Below, in pieces: positions 25,420 to 37,750 of a DNA stretch of 64,000 nucleotides. Source of the DNA: Botrytis cinerea B05.10 (Eukaryota > Ascomycota > Leotiomycetes > Helotiales > Sclerotiniaceae); contig NC_037315.1 in assembly GCF_000143535.2 (NCBI RefSeq), forward strand, positions 2,232,001 through 2,296,000, given 5' to 3'. The notes under the pieces were generated by a model. It did not search any database. It saw only the letters and a program-made list of their open reading frames with translations, and was not told the origin of the DNA. The position numbers were made by a program, and so were the translations under genes. The number at the start of each line of letters is the position of its first letter. Within the stretch, counting starts at the first letter, position 1.

Positions 25420-28400
25420 TGGCCATAAATTTGGATTTCGGTGGAAAAATCCAAAAACCGTTAAACCTCAATGGCACTCTAGCTCCCGTACCAAAGTTTG
25501 AGATCCATGAAAGAAATTATGCAGTTACGCATGGAGCTTGGAGGATTGACTCGGAAGCTTTTCGCTTTTCGCTTTTCTTTTGGTCTTTGCTGACGGCCCA
25601 CAAAATGTCCATAAACACCATCGCTGTCGTGCCACGCGATTTTGTTCTTTCCCTTTCGAGAAGAGGGTGTGCATCAGACGAATGACGAACTCTACATCAA
25701 TGACCCCCTGTAGTTTCATATAGAGCATGGCGGTGGCACGGATCCCAAGGTGTGCTTCGTACAGAGAACATTTCAAGAAATCCACCTTCCATCTCCAAAA
25801 GACTTGATCGCCCGTTTTTTTTCTTGCCAAAGAGTCAAAGACCCCCAAGTTTGATTATGGCGGCGTTAGCTGTCACATCTGTATATTGCATGGAAAGTAT
25901 GAAGACGACATGGCCTATCGCATCTTCAAGGTGCAAGGAAATTGTGGGTACGGATACGGGCTGTTGAAGTTTTAGTGTAGAATGTTGATATGATATGATA
26001 TGACATGACATTCCACCACCACTTCTGGAGCGAACGCCAAAGTTTAGCAAGATTTATGCCGTGGAAAAAGCTAATCGCAAATTGGAGATTGGAGATTGGA
26101 GATTGACTTCCCGTTTCCATTTCTTGCTTGCACAATTTGGGAATAGAGCCAGATGTAGTCGTGGGTAGCTCATCACGCTGTAGAACTTTGATAGAGGATT
26201 GATATTGGTCTAGGAGGTTCTTATTGGCGAAGCTATTGATGTGCTTTAATAGTGCATGTGTATTTATATACCTACATTTATTATCAATTCATGTCTATGC
26301 CGCTGTGGCCGCTGATCATCAGTTGCATTGAAGAAGAGCAAGATATAAACCCGGGTAAAGTTAAATAGATATACCTACATCTATCAATCCACTTCATCGA
26401 CCTTGGGTTGTACCGATACGCATACGCCATATCAGGCCAAGATATATGCAGCAGCAGAGAAGGGGGGCTGTTGCTATATGGCATTATGTACGATATATTT
26501 GTAGTGTTTACTTGATTGCCCTACGGAAGATACTGTATTTGGTGCCTCCGCTCACGCGTTTTTATCAAATTTAATCTAAAGCCAGCCTTCAGATTTTAGA
26601 ATAGAAAGGGCTCACCAGTTGGGGGGTACGAGCCAGAATCCCCTCAACGTGCGGCGATGCTACAACACCACTTACATGTAAACCGTACTACTTGGCGCCG
26701 TATTGCGACATGGAAGCGCAGCGCGTGTGGAGGAGAAATTCCGAAGCGTATTGTGTGATTTGTGAAGGCACCCTGGGAACTGCATATACCGACGTTTGGA
26801 ACTATGCCTATACTGTACTGCCCACGGTAGGAAGGGATTTGTGAGGTGCATGTTTAACCGTTATCTAAGACAGCATAGTGCTCTGTATAGCATCTCGGAA
26901 TGGTCGAGAGAAAGAAGCACGTATGAGATTTGGTGAAGCTGCAAGTCAATCCTGGATTGTGAAATAGGAGGTGTTGTCTTGTTGAGTGTGAGAGTATCTA
27001 GACACGCGTGGGAGGTTCGAGTTATATTGAGTACTTTGTGGAGAGGAGCAGTAGGTGAGCAGGAGCATTTTGCGATGTGAGTCGAGATTTACACGATTTA
27101 CAGGATGTACATGGACAAGATTTACATAGGGACAATAGTAACAATATTGACTACCTCGCTTTGGACGAAGGGGCTGCTTGGAGTGCAGGAAGGAGGGTAG
27201 GTAGGCAATATGTATGTATGAATGAACGACTAGTTAGTCGAGTAGCACTTGGTTAGCACTTGGTTAGCTCTTGGTACTTCCACTTCCACTTCCACTCCGA
27301 TTCACAAAACCATACTAGCCGTCATGCTAATACGACTTCACCCATAAGCACTCAACCTCCAACACACCCTGCATGAATAGACTGCCACCAGGGATCCACC
27401 ACCCATCCGCATCCATCATCCATCACTCCTCGTCCATCAATCAAATGGGTTCTGCTCTCTTCCGAGTTCCAAGATAGAAAGGCTCCAAAAGCAAGCATGG
27501 CGGATTGGCGGCACCAGATACCAATCGGGGTCTACATCCTTTCTCTGCTTTACTCTTTTCGGACGAAGTTGGGAGTTCGTCAACAAAAGGAAATTCCGCA
27601 TGGTTCATACACTCTCGTTACCGTACCGCGGAAGATTATGGTGTTTCGGCGATGGATTGAAGGATTGAAGTGATGGATGGACTGAATGAACGGATGGGCG
27701 ACTGATTTGATTTGACTTGATTCGATCCAGTGGGATTGCTAGCTAGTTTCTTATTTTTCAACTCTTTTTTAGCTCTTTATTTTTTCTTCTTCTTTAAATT
27801 GTGATTCTCCCTTTCGCGCGTTCCACTTTTGACAAGCACCTAACTACGTTGGTCACACTTGCGTGGAATATTGAATTCCGGTGGATGGACGATGAGAGGG
27901 AGTGAGTGGATGGCGGATGGATGTATGGATGGATGAATGGATGGATGGACGGATAAATGTATGATATGTATGTATGTATGTGTGTGTATATGTATGTATA
28001 TATGTATATATGTATGTATGTATGTATGTCTGTCTGTGTGTATGTATGTGTGTATGTATGTATGTATGTATGTATGTATGTATGTATGTATGTATGGACG
28101 GTTATATGGATATATGGGCGCATGTATGATAATCCATTCTTCCCCTCTAGATTTCCCTCGAACCTTCGTGGGGTAAATTCTCAAATTCTTGTGCATTGCA
28201 GACAACAACAACGACAGCAACAACAGCAACAACTACAGCTCACGCCCAGAGAGCCAGGTTTCTAGCTATAAGCACATCCATTATCCACACTATTCGCACT
28301 ATTCTTACCATTTCGTGCAGTCTGTTCTCGAGTAGGTTGGTACAAAATCTTCTTCCTTGTCTTTCGCCATGAATTTTCACAAAAAATGCTGAGAAATGCT

Positions 28401-29099
28401 GGGAGATGCTGGGCCAGACACGACGAGATACTGCACGATACTGGATGATGGTCGTATCTTTACCAATCTTTTCAGTCTTTTCAATCCACCTCCCTCCAAC
28501 CCTCCAACCCTTCAATGCTTCAATGCTTCAATGCTTGCTTCCATGCTCCATACAGCCGCCTCAACAGGGATGCAAACGATCATTCCATCCAACCTTACTC
28601 TTGTGGGTTTGGCTTGACTCTCTTAGTTCGATTCTCGATTCGATCTCCCCGTCCTTTCAATTTTCCTTCTTGTCATTTATCTTGTTTCATGGTCCCTCCT
28701 GGTCAGTAGCTTACTTCTGTCGCAGAATATATGATACGTGTGATGCGCCCTGGATCAATAAAGTGCCCTGGGTAAAGGGACCCATTGACCCATTTCGTGG
28801 AATAGTACGGAGTTGCTTAAGAGAGAGAGAGAGCGATACACACACATATATATTTACATGTACACTCGACTGCCGTGCATTCAAAATTGACGAGCGAGGA
28901 TGAACTTTTAACTTCTAATTCGACTGGGGAAACTGAGACTTTTCAATCTTCTCGCCGTTCGGAACTTGCGAATATGCCTAGGAGTCGTTCCACATCTATC
29001 AAACAATCCACTGTCACAATAGATTTATCCTTAATCCTCGACCCACTTATGAATACAGGCAGACTGAAGGACCCGTTCTAATATCCGGCTCTCAGTAAA
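25420..29099. other. 3.7-kb intergenic region with microsatellites
   Basis: There is no convincing gene. A coding-like stretch at about 25480-25980 is reported as a finding. Further right are several simple repeats: GGAT-type at 27880-27960, TATG-type after it, a TTCCAC repeat near 27280, and CAA runs near 28200-28245. From about 28300 pyrimidine-rich sequence and scattered small frames suggest promoter and leader of the gene starting at 29100. Confidence 0.6.
27966..28096. repeat. (TATG)n microsatellite with TG and TCTG interruptions
   Basis: About 130 bases are built of TATG/TGTA units with short GTGT, TATA and CTGT interruptions; the last 60 bases are nearly perfect. A GGAT-rich repeat precedes it directly. 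Long spurious frames on both strands (YVCMYVC / THTYIHTY) arise from it. Confidence 0.9.
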
Positions 29100-31209
29100 A
29101 TGAGTAAATTTACAAAGTCCGGGACCTGGAAGACGGAAGCTACAGGTCGAACAAATACTGGTTCGACCATTCGTGGAAAGATTTCTGCTCCCATTCCAAT
29201 CCAGGACGACGACGAATTTCCCATTCGGTCTCCAGGAACTGGTATAGCAACTCCCCTTGGATCTCTTAATTCTGATGGAATCGAAAAAGTTATGAGGGGG
29301 TCCGCCATTTCTGGCCGAGATAGTGCTCTGGCACATGGAGACACGGGGACCGGGAGCTATATCGAACCACCCAGGCGAATTGGGACCTCCCCTCTACCAT
29401 CCGATCGGCCATCCTATAACGCCCCTTCACGTAGGACAGAGGACTACAGTATTCCAAGGAGCTCATCGCCTGTTGGCAGACCATCAGGGTCAATACTCTC
29501 GAAGCCTGCGCGAAAGAAGTCGACCTTTAAAGGAGTGTTTGGCAAAATATTTGGCAAGAAAAAGAAGGATGCTGCAAATAGGAAGCAGAGCGTTGGTGCT
29601 CTGCAAAGCGAACAGCATCACCGCAGCGTGAGTAGATATATGCTGCGTTACGTTACTATTGTCTGACAATTTGTAGGACCCATCTGCGCTCAGCCGAAGT
29701 CCACTGAACACTGCGACCTCCCCCGAACGATCTACCTCCATGCCGATCAACGAGTTCAATCGAGCCCTCCGATCGCATTCTCCTTTTGTAGACACCAGCT
29801 TAAAGGAACAGATTAATACCGAGCGGGACCCAAATCGTATATCCACACAAACACAAAGCACAACGACAAGAACAAGGGTTACAACAGGTAGACTATATAC
29901 TCCAGATAAAACACCAGGCTATGTGGATTGGACGGGGCTTTCGCCACGACCCGCAAGTGCTCAAGCTAAAGGCAGCAAAGCTTCTTCTGACGAGGCGATT
30001 TCTGGTTCAATTGGAATGGCAGTTACAAGTAGCAGTCACCCAAACAGACGTTCAAGGTCTCTCGGTCAATTGCGTGAAGCTGCAAGAATTGCGGGAGGAA
30101 CAGATAGACGTCGGAGCGACGAGATTCGTTATTGGAGAGCAAGCTACGATCCGGGGCCATTGTCTCCATTATCTTCGGACAAAGCTGAAGTGGAGGAACC
30201 TAGATCAATGAATGATCCGGAAAGTCCACGATTGATAGATTCTCAGGATCAGCCACAGCCTTTTAATTTTGGCCATTTGAGTGGATTGAGTGGCATGAAA
30301 ATTACCCAGGCTGCCGACCTGGCGACTAGAGTTGATCGCATTGAGTCTAGATTAGTCGAAATGGAGAAGACGGTATTTCAGATTCATCGGCGACTCAACG
30401 GAAACGGAGACAATGTCGCACTTCAAGATCCACCTAAAGGAGGCAAAAGAGAACGCAGCTCTTCTGCTCGTCGTCCTCCAACTGATAATTCAGAAACGAC
30501 TTTACCCGGCTTACCCCGGCATCGACACTGGCACGAATTTGGAGCTCAAAGCCGACTCTCGAACAACAACAACGCTCACCGCCCGACATCATCATCTCAT
30601 AACTCTTACCACCCTGACTTTGATGATACAATGCAAGCTCCATATGCCACAACAACAGATGAACGTGTGCACCTAAGCAGCTCCCACACCACTGGTCGAC
30701 CCCTTTCAACCTCGACTACTATTCGAGGTCTTCCATCTAGCTCTCCTACGATTCAAAAAGATGCTCATTTAACAATGGAGCACTACACCAATTTAACAAA
30801 TATGTTCTTAGCGGAACAATCTGCTCGCGAACAACTTGAAAATGTTGTCCTCACTCTACAACGACAGATTGCCTCCTATCCCTCGGTAGCATCCACGTCA
30901 TATCCCACCCCTGATTCTGCTACTGGAGCTGGCCCTATTCTCGATGCCACATCCTCATCTAAAGGCACATCTGAAGGCTTTGGCATTGATAGTGATGATG
31001 ACGCATACGCAGCAGGTTCCGAAGTTTTTCAGACCCCTAAAGAAGAATTAGGAGGTCAGAACTTTGGTGATGAAGTTTTTGGGACTGGAAAGGGTTACGG
31101 AAGCGGTAGTTCAAGATTGACTGTCGACACTGGGAAGGGTGATGCAAGGACGTTGAGTTTAAGCCAGATCACGATGGGGAAGGGTGTTCAGCCTAGCTTG
31201 AACTTTTAA
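29100..31209 (+). CDS. Serine-rich disordered protein with coiled coils, unknown function
   Basis: Exons 29100-29627 and 29677-31209 join in phase 0 over a 49-base intron (GTGAGT...TGTAG), giving 686 residues. I do not recognise the family. Most of it is rich in Ser, Thr, Pro and Arg and looks disordered. Near residue 150 there is a strongly basic patch (FKGVFGKIFGKKKKD) resembling a membrane- or acid-binding segment. Two short coiled coils follow: AADLATRVDRIESRLVEMEK (about 370-400) and a segment containing FLAEQSAREQLENVVLTLQRQ (about 525-545). Such architecture occurs in fungal scaffold or polarity proteins, but that is only analogy. An ATG at 28977 is in a separate short frame, so 29100 is the simplest start. 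Confidence 0.8.
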
Positions 31210-32308
31210 AATTCCTACCATCTAAGAAAGACAGGCTGCACAAATAACTGGATGATTTTTCGTATATCTCAGTTGCGTCATCGCGTATGGATTTCTACCA
31301 TTTGCTTGCCTTGTTTGATTTTGACTTTCAGGATGATACCATGAACATCTACTATTTTTTCTATTTTTTCTTCATATCCCATTCTCCTGCATTTGCATTT
31401 CTGTATTATATTTTACGTACCCTGATTTCGAGCATGACTCGCCTTTGCCTTTCACCTGCACATCATGAATCTCGTGGTCATCCCAGCATGGAAAGTTTGA
31501 TATTTTTTTTGTCAGATCTCGTTTGTTGCTTTTCTTCCAAATGTAATTATAGAGGGGTTTGAATGGAGTTTGGGTTGGACGGCCAAATGGAACTGGAGCT
31601 TCCAAATATGGTGGACAGAGGAAGGAGGGGAATGGGTGTCCCGATTAATTCTAGGCCCTTTTTATGTTCGTATTATTGTATTATTTAGTGGAAGGATTAC
31701 GAGATGTGAATAGAGGAAAATAAGGGATTAGAAGCGTGGGCGAAAATGATGTTTGAGCATTTATATACTTACAGAGCGAGCAACTAGTTTGTCGGGAATT
31801 TCGAATCAAAAGAATCAAGAACTACATATACCCAAATGCATACATGAATTGTCTCATCTCAGATGGTTCATTTACTATAAAATCTATCATGTGGCAGACT
31901 GAACCAGGAGCCGCAAATCTATTCCTTGAGCAATCAGAGACTGGGTGACGTGATGTAAATCGATTAGACCAATAAAAATGTTGAAGAATGGTGATTAAGG
32001 CTCGAGATTGGTTGATGATTGGGAATGTGAGAGATGTATTGATACTTATAGGACTAGCACTAGCACTAGCATTAGCATTCCTTTATAGTTTCGACTATTC
32101 TCCTGAGCAGGCTGAGCTACGAGTAGTATCTTCACTAAGCTTTCCCCGCCTCCGCGGGGGTTAGCGTCCTTCTACATCCCTGTTGAACCGAGGCCGAGGC
32201 AAAATTGCCTGACCTCAATGTTGTCTCATAAATACAACTTCAGCTCTACAAAATGTCACAAACCACATCCTACAAAAGCTCCCATCTACAAACGACCATA
32301 TACTCACC
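31210..32308. other. Intergenic: 3' region and promoter with GC hairpins
   Basis: After a T-rich presumed 3' untranslated stretch the region holds no open frame of note. It contains an ACTAGC tandem (32051-32078) and a cluster of GC-rich hairpins at 32144-32210. Short CA-rich leader sequence leads into the next start codon. Confidence 0.6.
32144..32210. repeat. GC-rich double hairpin
   Basis: CCCCGC (32144-32149) pairs perfectly with GCGGGG (32154-32159) over a 4-base loop. AGGCA (32197-32201) pairs with TGCCT (32206-32210). The surroundings are much more AT-rich. It resembles the GC clusters at 38965 and 49174 in style but is not the same sequence. Confidence 0.6.
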
Positions 32309-33668
32309 ATGGCTGGTCCCGTAAGACAACCTATTGATCTTCAAGCTCTGGAGAAATACATAGAGAAGCATGTACCAGAAATCAAGACACCAATTGATAT
32401 CAAACAGGTGCGTATCATATTCTAAATCCCCAGAATAACCCTTTCACCCCCTCACCTCACTACTCGGCACTAATGTAATCCAATCACCTGCAGTTCGGGT
32501 TCGGACAATCAAACCCAACATACCAACTGCTTTCTTCCAATGGCCAAAAATACGTCATGCGCAAGAAGCCGCCCGGAAAACTTGTCTCGAAAACCGCACA
32601 TCAAGTCGAGCGCGAATACCGCGTCATTCATGCGTTGGAAAGAACAGATGTACCGGTTCCGAAAGCATATTGTTTGTGTGAGGATGAGGGGGTAATTGGC
32701 ACACCGTTTTATATCATGGAATTTTTAGACGGGAGAATTATTGAGGATCCTGGGATCCCGGGGGTGGGAGAGGAAGAAAGGAGAGAGATGTATGTGTCTT
32801 TTTCTCTGGCTTGTCGCTCTATGTTCTAAGTTATGTTGAGAGAGAGAGAGACTAACATGGTGTTCAAATAGGTGGCACGATGCGATTCGTACTCTTGCTA
32901 AACTCCATCGTGTTGATGTGTCGGAAGCCGGACTTGCGAGTTTTGGCAAAGCGAATGGATTCTACGATCGACAAATCAAAACTTTTGGTACGATAAGTGC
33001 GGCTCAAGCTTCGACGGTGGATGTTGAAACCAAGAAGCCTGTGGGCCAGATACCACACATTGAGGAAATCTTGGGATTCTTTAGAGATAAGAGATATCAG
33101 CCAAAAGATAGAGGGACATTGGTTCATGGGGATTATAAGATTGACAATTTAGTATTTCATAAAACGGAACCGAGGGTTATTGGAATTTTAGAGTATGTAT
33201 ATTTCCGTAACATCCTATCCATGACTGAAATGAAACCTAAACTGACATCTTCTCTTCAGCTGGGAAATGTCAACAATCGGACATCCCCTCTCGGATCTAG
33301 TAAACATTCTATCACCTCATACCGTCCGACACGAGAAGAAATTTGCATCCCTCCCCCAATTTTACGAGGAAAACATTGCCGGTCTCCCCTCGCAATCAGA
33401 TCTAATATCCTGGTATAGAGAAATATCAGGCTGGGATCCGGAACCCGATTTGCCTTGGGGAGTGGCATTTGGATTCTTTAGAAATACGTGTATTTATCAG
33501 GGGATCGCAGCTCGATGGGCGGTGAGACAGGCGAGTAGTGCAAAGGCAGAAGTTCATGCGCAAGCGAGGTGGCCGATGGGAGAGTTGTGTTGGAAGTTTG
33601 TGGGCTTGGCGAGGAAGGGGAAGGAAGAGGGGGAGAAAGAGAATGAGAAGGAGAAGGCGAAATTGTAG
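32309..33668 (+). CDS. APH-family phosphotransferase, ACAD10/11 kinase-domain type
   Basis: Four exons, 32309-32407, 32494-32789, 32872-33192 and 33260-33668, give 374 residues; introns are 86, 82 and 67 bases with GTGCGT, GTATGT and GTATGT donors. The catalytic loop is HGDYKIDN (residues 217-224, the Brenner motif HxDxxxxN). The metal-binding ILDWEMSTIG (D239) is rebuilt by the last splice. The N-terminal [12 protein letters not shown] nucleotide loop and RKKPPG are typical of the ACAD10/11 kinase domain. In animals that domain phosphorylates 4-hydroxyacyl-CoAs ahead of the dehydrogenase; the fungal substrate is unknown. There is no acyl-CoA dehydrogenase domain attached or adjacent. The C terminus ends in a Lys/Glu-rich tail. 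Confidence 0.9.
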
Positions 33669-34703
33669 GGAGGAGTGCACGGGAGAAATGAAAGGTTTGT
33701 AATTGATATAGAATGGAATTGAGTGAGTGTGTATGGTATGAGAATCATAATATTCATTTTTTCGCGATTACTTATTTCACACTGATTTTCTTGGCTCTGC
33801 CATCGGCTCTATTCTATTCTATCGTTCCAGAACTCAGGATGATGGACTCTCTGTGGTTGTCAGTGCCGGAATTTAAAGAATTGAACTCTCTGAATTGCTT
33901 CAGGTACCTGTACAATGAGGATTATAATACATGACGACCTCTGATAACAGAATCTCCAGACTGCAACAAGCTACCAAAAGCTCGAGGAAGTGAAACCAAG
34001 GAGAGATAAAAATATCGCTGAGAGTCCAAGAATTTCCATCAAGGAAACCATACTTTTTCCGTGCTGCGCCTGTGTATACAGGGGGATTAATAGTTCGTCA
34101 CGATGGATTTATGTTTCTATAATAAAGAAGGAATTGGAGTTGAGTTGAGTTGAGTTGAATCCAGTTGAATCGAGTTGATTAGTTCAGTCATTCTATATAT
34201 ATAATATGCTTGTGGAGAATTCAAAGGGGTTAGCTCATTCTTTATTTTGACTTTGTGTATAGTATACACTTGTATATAAATATACATATATACACATAGA
34301 TATATCATGTTTCTCTTAATACAAAAGCAATAGTGATATTCGTACATAGGAACTCCGTGTAGATATCTCAATTGTTCAACTGCACAATCATCCAAATCCC
34401 TCAATCTCCCATGCAACACCAGAATCGAATACTAACTCAAGAAATCATATCATCTTTCATTCTTGTTAAACTATCCTCAAAGTCATCACCCACGCTATGA
34501 AAATCTCCTCCATGATTTGATTTTTTATTTCCGTCGCTGTGTATTAAGCTAAACTCCTATAATGCAATACCTCCATTCTACTTTTCACTATCGCGTGAAA
34601 GACAAAAATCCCCTATGTAAGATTCTAATCACCAATTTACGCCCCGCGCAAATCAACTAGACCGGACCAAATCAGAGACCGCACAAATATGCACCTTTCC
34701 CCC
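33669..34703. other. Intergenic between convergent genes
   Basis: There is no supported gene. It holds a GAGTT tandem (about 34136-34180) and TATA-rich simple sequence around 34250-34310. Both flanking genes end here, so it carries two 3' regions. Confidence 0.6.
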
Positions 34704-37700
34704 CTAGAGTCTCTTCCAAAGAACATCCTTCTCAAAGATCCTCACACCCGGTACGTCATGAAACATCAAGCCATCTAAACTTTGGACTTTTAACCCTCTG
34801 TTCAATCCATCCTCGCCCGAACATAGCTTCTCACTTTCGCTATCGCTTTCACTATCACTCTCCACTCCTAACTTCTTCATGTTCGCTTTGTACATCTCCA
34901 CAAAGCTCAATATATCCCGATTCACCTTCTTCTTAATCCTCTCAATCTTACTAACGCTTCCTTTGAAAGCCAAATACTCAAGTTTACACTCTGGATTATG
35001 TGCAACGCTATCCATTGTGAATTTTCGCAGTTCATTCCGAACCAACATACATGTATCCTCTGAGCGAAATTCAATTGCGTAAAGAGCGCGAAGAGATTTG
35101 AGTGCGGAAAGGTTCTGGTTGAGTATGTGCTGATTTGGTGTTAGTAAATCAGAAATATCTGGATGTGTTTAAAAGAAATGAATAATTGACATGTGTAACC
35201 CCATAAATTTCCCATATCCAGTATCCGTTGAGATTATCCAACAAAATTAGAGTGCCAGAATGACAAGAAGAGTGTCATTTGAATATTCAAACAATATAGG
35301 AACAATGAAGTAAGAAAATTTAGATAACATACCAAGATATTGACATCAAAAGAGGCCGCCAATTCTTCCAAATTCTTCCCCTTCCTACAAAGTAAAATCG
35401 CAGTCTTAGCATCTAGATCCCATGCAAAAGGACTCTGTTGATGAGGGATCCCCTCCTGATGCAAGGACAAAACCTTTAAATGTGGAGTATGTTTCCTAAG
35501 AACCAACTTTCTGATTTGTTCAATCGTGACTATAATTTTAGATTCAGTATCGACAGTACTTCTGTTAGATCGTTCGAGCAAACAAAGTTCGGTTATTTTG
35601 CTAAGTTGACCAGCACATTCGAGGAAATGTACTGTGACATTATCGGTGTAAATTTCATGAAGCGGGAGAGGAGCGACTTTATTCTCGCGAGCTACCATGT
35701 GCCAAAATGGTGTTTGAGATCCAACATGAAGTAGAGTAATGCTTTTCAAAACTCTAATGTCGATGGCTTTTGAGATGACAGAATTTTTCATGGGTATCTG
35801 ATAGAGTGACAAATCCTCGAGGGCAAGACCACGACTTCTTCGAACATACTCTTTCATCTCCTTGTTGAAATTGATACGAGGAGCTTCAATTTCTTTTCCA
35901 TCTTCCTTGCTACCTGTCTCGACTTTCTTGAGAGGTTGTTCAACTTTCTCAGCAGAATCGTCCCCCAAGTCGGAATTCGTCTCGGGCTCAGTAGCAGCAT
36001 CCTCAACAGTTTCCGAATCGATCGCAAGCTCTTTTAAATCAGGTTCCTCTATGTCGATATCGTCTGGATCTATAATCTCTTTGGATTTAGGTGCTTGTGT
36101 TGGCGTCCTGGATTCATCAAATAGACTAGGCTGATCATCAGATTCGGTATCTTCTGTAGCCTTTTCCTCTCCAGGAGTGGTCATAGCCGACGAATCATTA
36201 CTCTCCACACCGGCATCTTTTTCAACACTTTCATTTGTAGTAGTGGCTGGTGTGTTGCTACTCCCCGCAATGTTGCCTTCCACATTACTAGGCTCCGACC
36301 CATCAGAAGACTCATTCCCATTTTTCAAGACGTCAATGTAAGCCTGTGTACTTTTCTTAATTAATTTCTCGATAAATTGTTCTCTTTCCGCGTCGGAAAG
36401 TGTGAATTCAGCCATGAGCTTTGCCGATTTTTGCATCAATTTTATAAAGGCGGCCAGGGGAGCGGAGTTTTCTTTCTTTTCCTCTATTTCAGTCTCTGAA
36501 TCATCTGCCTTTTGACCGGTTTCCGAATTGCCCTTTGAATTTGAATCGATACTAAAGATCTTTCCCAAGGCAGCTTCCTGTGCTTTCTTTTCCTCCGTGA
36601 CTGTTGTTCCTTTCAATGCATCAGGTGTAAGCGAAAAGGGGTTAGGAAGTGATGTCAATTGACCGAATTCATCCTCGGTTTCAGTTTCTTCATCATCTTC
36701 GACAGGGACTGACACGGGTGGTTTTTTAGATCTAGAAGCAAATACCTCCGAGAATGACAATTTGAGAGAATTGAGAGTTGTCGACGAATTCCGTAAACAT
36801 TCTGCAATCTCAGATAAATGATCCAAGTTGTCCATATCAAGAATTGCCAGAGTTTGCAAGTTCTTGAAGCCTGAAAATATTGGAGATTTTCCATTGATAA
36901 CTGAAGAATTTCCTTTTCCTCCATTTTGTTTAGACTTGTTCGCTGTGAAAGATGGATATGGATGGGATGTGATATCGTAAACTGCAGAATCAGTCTGGGT
37001 TGTTTGAAAAACTGGAATGACAATGGGCGTTGAAACATTGTAGGTCAGAGATGGATTTATATTGGTGGCGGAGGGCTGTACAGCTGGCATTCGAATATGT
37101 AAATGTTGCAGAGCGCTGATACGATGTAATCCTTTAAACACCTGGTCACTCAACTGCACACGAAGGTCCCATCTAAAATTATATATTAGCAAGTGCACAC
37201 TGTTACCAAGAGGATGAAACAATCAGCCTACTTGAATGCCTCGAGAGCTTTAGCTTTCCGTAACGTCAAGAGTAGGAGTGTGTTCATGAATTTCCCACAG
37301 CTAGTATCGTATAGATAAGAACGATATGCTAAATGCCCCTTCAAGCTCCCATTCAACGGTTCCAAAATGATATTTCTCAGATATTTTGAATAATCATAGT
37401 CGCTCGTAACGAATGTGTCCAACCCGGACGCGAGGCTATCGATGATTGAGTCGTCTGGATCATCGAGATCTGGAAAGACAATATGAAAGGTGTGATATAG
37501 CTCTTTGGCGGCTAGGTCGCGGAAATGTTTGGAAACAACGGACAACTGAAGCAAGTCTGGGGTTTCCAACTAGGATAGGATTGTTAGTATTGTCGCATCG
37601 AGAGTCGCAGATTGAAACGCATCAGACATATAAATGACTGTCATGCATTCAAAGCAGAGAAGAAGCTGAAGGACTTACATGTCCCAAGATTCCTGATTGA

Positions 37701-37750
37701 ACCTCTGAAGGCAGACGAAGAATACCACCATTTTGCATCTCCTCGGACAT
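34704..37750 (-). CDS. F-box protein with LRR-like region and acidic insert
   Basis: Four minus-strand exons, 37750-37679, 37569-37232, 37172-35333 and 35129-34704, join in frame to 891 residues. The first join rebuilds an F-box: LPSEVQSGILGH + LETPDLLQLSVVSKHFRDLA (residues 13-45). F-box proteins bring substrates to SCF ubiquitin ligases via Skp1. After it come leucine-rich segments (LQHLHIRMP, LQTLAILDMDNLDHLSEIAECL). Next is a roughly 300-residue Glu/Asp/Ser/Thr-rich disordered insert (about 275-575). Further LRR-like segments follow (LHVGSQTPF, ITELCLLERS, LKVLSLHQEG), ending in a charged coil. The 203-base third intron (GTATGT...TTTACTAAC...CAG) contains no other usable AG near its start. 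Substrate unknown. Confidence 0.85.

Noticed and set aside
27794..28265. Frames of 79-130 codons with THTYIHTY or YVCMYVCM repeats
   Set aside because: They are direct translations of the TATG microsatellite in several frames, with no start context or homology.
28875..29081. 68-codon frame just upstream of the gene at 29100
   Set aside because: There is no donor/acceptor pair that would fuse it in frame; it could be an upstream ORF in the leader, but nothing supports a protein.
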